Shown here: in pieces, positions 19,566 through 21,020 of the stretch
Numbering within the stretch: position 1 is the stretch's first letter
Layout of the letters: every line of letters begins with the position of its first letter
Source of the DNA: JANNOG01 sp050329835
GTDB lineage: Bacteria > Actinomycetota > Actinomycetes > Actinomycetales > JBBAYJ01
DNA length: 21,020 bases
NCBI GenBank assembly: GCA_050329835.1
Contig: JBHJOJ010000286.1
Coordinates: forward strand, 1 to 21,020
Direction: 5' to 3'
Translations under genes and position numbers: made by a program
Notes under the pieces: model-generated
The model's database searches: none
Told to the model about the DNA's origin: nothing
Seen by the model: only the letters and a program-made list of their open reading frames with translations

Positions 19566-20512
19566 GCGGGCACGAGCGACAGCGCGATGCCGTCGAGGAT
19601 GTCGTGCTCGGACGCCACGACCGTGGTGACGCCGGACTCGGCGGCGACCCGCTCGACGACGGCCGCCCAGACCAGGGCGCCGGCGCCGATGACGTCGACC
19701 CGGCCGGGGTGCATGAACGGCAACGCCGCCCGCTCGGCGCGAGTGGCCGCCAGCAGCCGCTCGCAGACCGCCACGACGTGGTCGACCGGCTGGACGCTGC
19801 CATGGATGGCGTCCGGATCGTAGGTGGGCAGGTCGAGCGCGGCCGCCGCCACGGTCGTCACGGTGCCGGCCACCCCGACGAGGGTGCGGACCCCGCCGAG
19901 CGGGACCGCCGCCGCCACCCGGTCCAGGGCCGCCGCGACGTCGCGGCGGGCGGCCGCGACCTGGGCCGGCGTGGGCGGGTCGGCGGCGAGGTGGCGCTCG
20001 GTCAGGCGGACGCACCCGACGTCCACGGACAGCGCCGCGGTCACCGAGGAGGTCCCGACGACGACCTCGGTGGACCCACCACCGACGTCGACGACCGCGA
20101 ACGGACCGGCCGACCCGCCGTCCAGGGCCGCGGTCGCCCCGGCGAAGGACAGCCCGGCCTCGACGTCACCGGTCACGACCTCGGGCTCCACCCCCAGCCG
20201 GTCCCGCACCCCGGCGACGAAGTCCGCGGCGTTCTCCGCGTCCCGGGTGGCCGAGGTGGCGACGAAGCGGACCGCGCCCGCCCCGGCGGCGCGGATCTCG
20301 GCCGCGTACCGGTCCACCGCGGCGAGCGTCCGGTCGAGGGCGGCCGGGTCGAGACGACCGGTGGCGTCGACCCCCTGGCCGAGGCGGACCACCTCCATCC
20401 GGCGCACGACGTCCCGCTGCCGCACCGCCCCGGTGACCGGGTCCGGGTCGACGTCGGCGACGAGGAGGCGGACGGAGTTGGTGCCGCAGTCGACGGCGGC
20501 CACGCGCGGCAT
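19556..20512 (-). CDS. ppx: Ppx/GppA family exopolyphosphatase / pppGpp phosphohydrolase
   Basis: This 318-residue protein has the actin-like ATPase fold of Ppx/GppA. It carries phosphate-1 AAVDCGTNSVRLLVAD, RFVATSATRDAENA, phosphate-2 VVDVGGGSTEVVVG, the GVAGTVTT adenosine-type block and the closing ASEHDILDGIAL. It is the short two-domain form usual in actinomycetes, without the helical C-terminal domains of E. coli Ppx. It hydrolyses polyphosphate or the 5'-phosphate of pppGpp; which one cannot be told here. The ATG lies 6 bases after CACCCT, predicting a leaderless message, and faces a divergent promoter. A longer frame upstream of this ATG overlaps the divergent gene and is rejected. Confidence 0.93.
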   Translation of the reverse strand: MPRVAAVDCGTNSVRLLVADVDPDPVTGAVRQRDVVRRMEVVRLGQGVDATGRLDPAALDRTLAAVDRYAAEIRAAGAGAVRFVATSATRDAENAADFVAGVRDRLGVEPEVVTGDVEAGLSFAGATAALDGGSAGPFAVVDVGGGSTEVVVGTSSVTAALSVDVGCVRLTERHLAADPPTPAQVAAARRDVAAALDRVAAAVPLGGVRTLVGVAGTVTTVAAAALDLPTYDPDAIHGSVQPVDHVVAVCERLLAATRAERAALPFMHPGRVDVIGAGALVWAAVVERVAAESGVTTVVASEHDILDGIALSLVPAWT

Positions 20513-20518
20513 GGCCGC

Positions 20519-20531
20519 AGGGTGCCACGCT
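20519..20531. promoter_or_regulatory. Abutting divergent -10 elements for ppx (minus) and the FAD oxidoreductase (plus)
   Basis: CACCCT (minus, 20519-20524) is 6 bases before the ppx ATG and CACGCT (plus, 20526-20531) is 6 bases before the GTG at 20538. The start codons are only 25 bases apart, so the two polymerases would compete for overlapping DNA. Confidence 0.4.
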
Positions 20532-20537
20532 GGGCGG

Positions 20538-21020
20538 GTGCCTCCGCCACCGCAGCGCCCGGGCGGCCTCGACGCCGTGGTCGTGGGGTCCGGGCCGAAC
20601 GGCCTCGCGGCGGCCGTCGTGCTGGCCCGGGCCGGGCTGCGGGTCGAGGTGGTCGAGGGCGCCGACCGCCCCGGGGGCGGGCTGCGGACCGTGCCACTGA
20701 TCCGCGACGACATCGCTCACGACGTGTGCTCGGCCACCCACCCGCTGGCCGCGGTGTCCCGGTTCTTCACGGAGTGGGGCCTGGCGGAGCGCGTCGAGAT
20801 GATCGACCCCGCCGTCCCGTTCGCCCACGCGCTGGACGGCGGCCGCTTCGCCGTCGCCCACCGCGGGCTGGCGGACACGGTGGCCCGCCTCGCCGAGACG
20901 TCGCCGGCGGACGCGGCGGCCTACCGGCGGCTGCTGGCCCCGTTCGTCGACGGCGCCGGCGACCTGGCGGAGGTCGCCACGTCCCGGCTCCGCGGGCTGC
21001 CTCCCCGCCGCGACGCCGTC
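20538..21020 (+). CDS. FAD-dependent oxidoreductase of the phytoene desaturase-like family, C-terminus outside window
   Basis: The first 161 codons are open to the window edge. The N-terminus is a classical FAD-binding Rossmann fold: VVVGSGPNGLAAAVVLARAG (about 15-34), then VEVVEGADRPGGGLRT. The region with HDVCSATHPLAAVSRFF is typical of the COG1233 (CrtI-like, FAD/NAD(P)-binding amine-oxidase superfamily) proteins. Many such actinobacterial proteins are of unknown substrate and are not carotenoid enzymes, so a specific activity is not claimed. The GTG is set 6 bases after CACGCT. It is transcribed divergently from ppx. Confidence 0.85.
   Translation, partial: MPPPPQRPGGLDAVVVGSGPNGLAAAVVLARAGLRVEVVEGADRPGGGLRTVPLIRDDIAHDVCSATHPLAAVSRFFTEWGLAERVEMIDPAVPFAHALDGGRFAVAHRGLADTVARLAETSPADAAAYRRLLAPFVDGAGDLAEVATSRLRGLPPRRDAV

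Overview
The window is about 21 kb of very GC-rich DNA with GTG starts at most genes, stop/start overlaps of 4 to 10 bases, almost no AT-rich sequence and no T-tract terminators. This points to the chromosome of a high-GC actinomycete. The family contents (mycobacterial-type cystathionine beta-synthase, actinobacterial DUF3817, class F sortase, family 5 uracil-DNA glycosylase, WXG-type proteins, AbiEi-like proteins) agree. A Geodermatophilales or Pseudonocardiales-like host is only an inference. No gene-free stretch exceeds 300 bases; the longest gap is 17847-18061.

Left part (1-8692, all on the minus strand): a clipped membrane-anchored protein overlaps a four-helix membrane protein. Next are a CcdA-type thiol transporter with a TlpA-like lipoprotein (extracytoplasmic disulfide reduction), an ECM4/YqjG-type glutathionyl-hydroquinone reductase homologue, and a tightly overlapping set of SURF1, DUF3817 and a double-NUDIX protein. 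An unknown protein, GMP synthase (guaA) and a class F sortase follow. CcdA, TlpA and SURF1 together suggest cytochrome and oxidase maturation.

Middle (8806-11592): an accessory island. A WXG-containing protein of about 482 residues ends in a domain carrying the signature motifs of RelA/SpoT alarmone synthetases. The start of a small cytosolic protein overlaps its end, as expected of a polymorphic toxin with its immunity protein. A 12-codon ORF starting at a promoter-like element overlaps the toxin start by 4 bases. Divergent from this is a protein with an AbiEi-like N-terminus and a PD-(D/E)XK nuclease C-terminus. A 42-base tandem repeat follows between convergent genes.

Right part (11683-21020): cystathionine beta-synthase overlaps a PHP-domain hydrolase. 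Divergent from them are an MBL hydrolase, an SGNH hydrolase and a PPOX/F420-type oxidoreductase. Next come a small unknown protein and a Bax inhibitor-1 protein with an ECF-sigma-like promoter, then an orphan AbiEi-like regulator with an AT-rich palindromic operator. A fragment of an NmrA-type gene lies against a tRNA gene that has a UAA anticodon but a short variable loop. The window ends with uracil-DNA glycosylase, a Ppx/GppA phosphatase and a divergent, clipped FAD oxidoreductase.

A recurring theme is a TANNNT-like (sometimes CANNNT) hexamer placed 6 or 7 bases before the start codon. This is the arrangement expected for leaderless transcripts and helped choose many starts.
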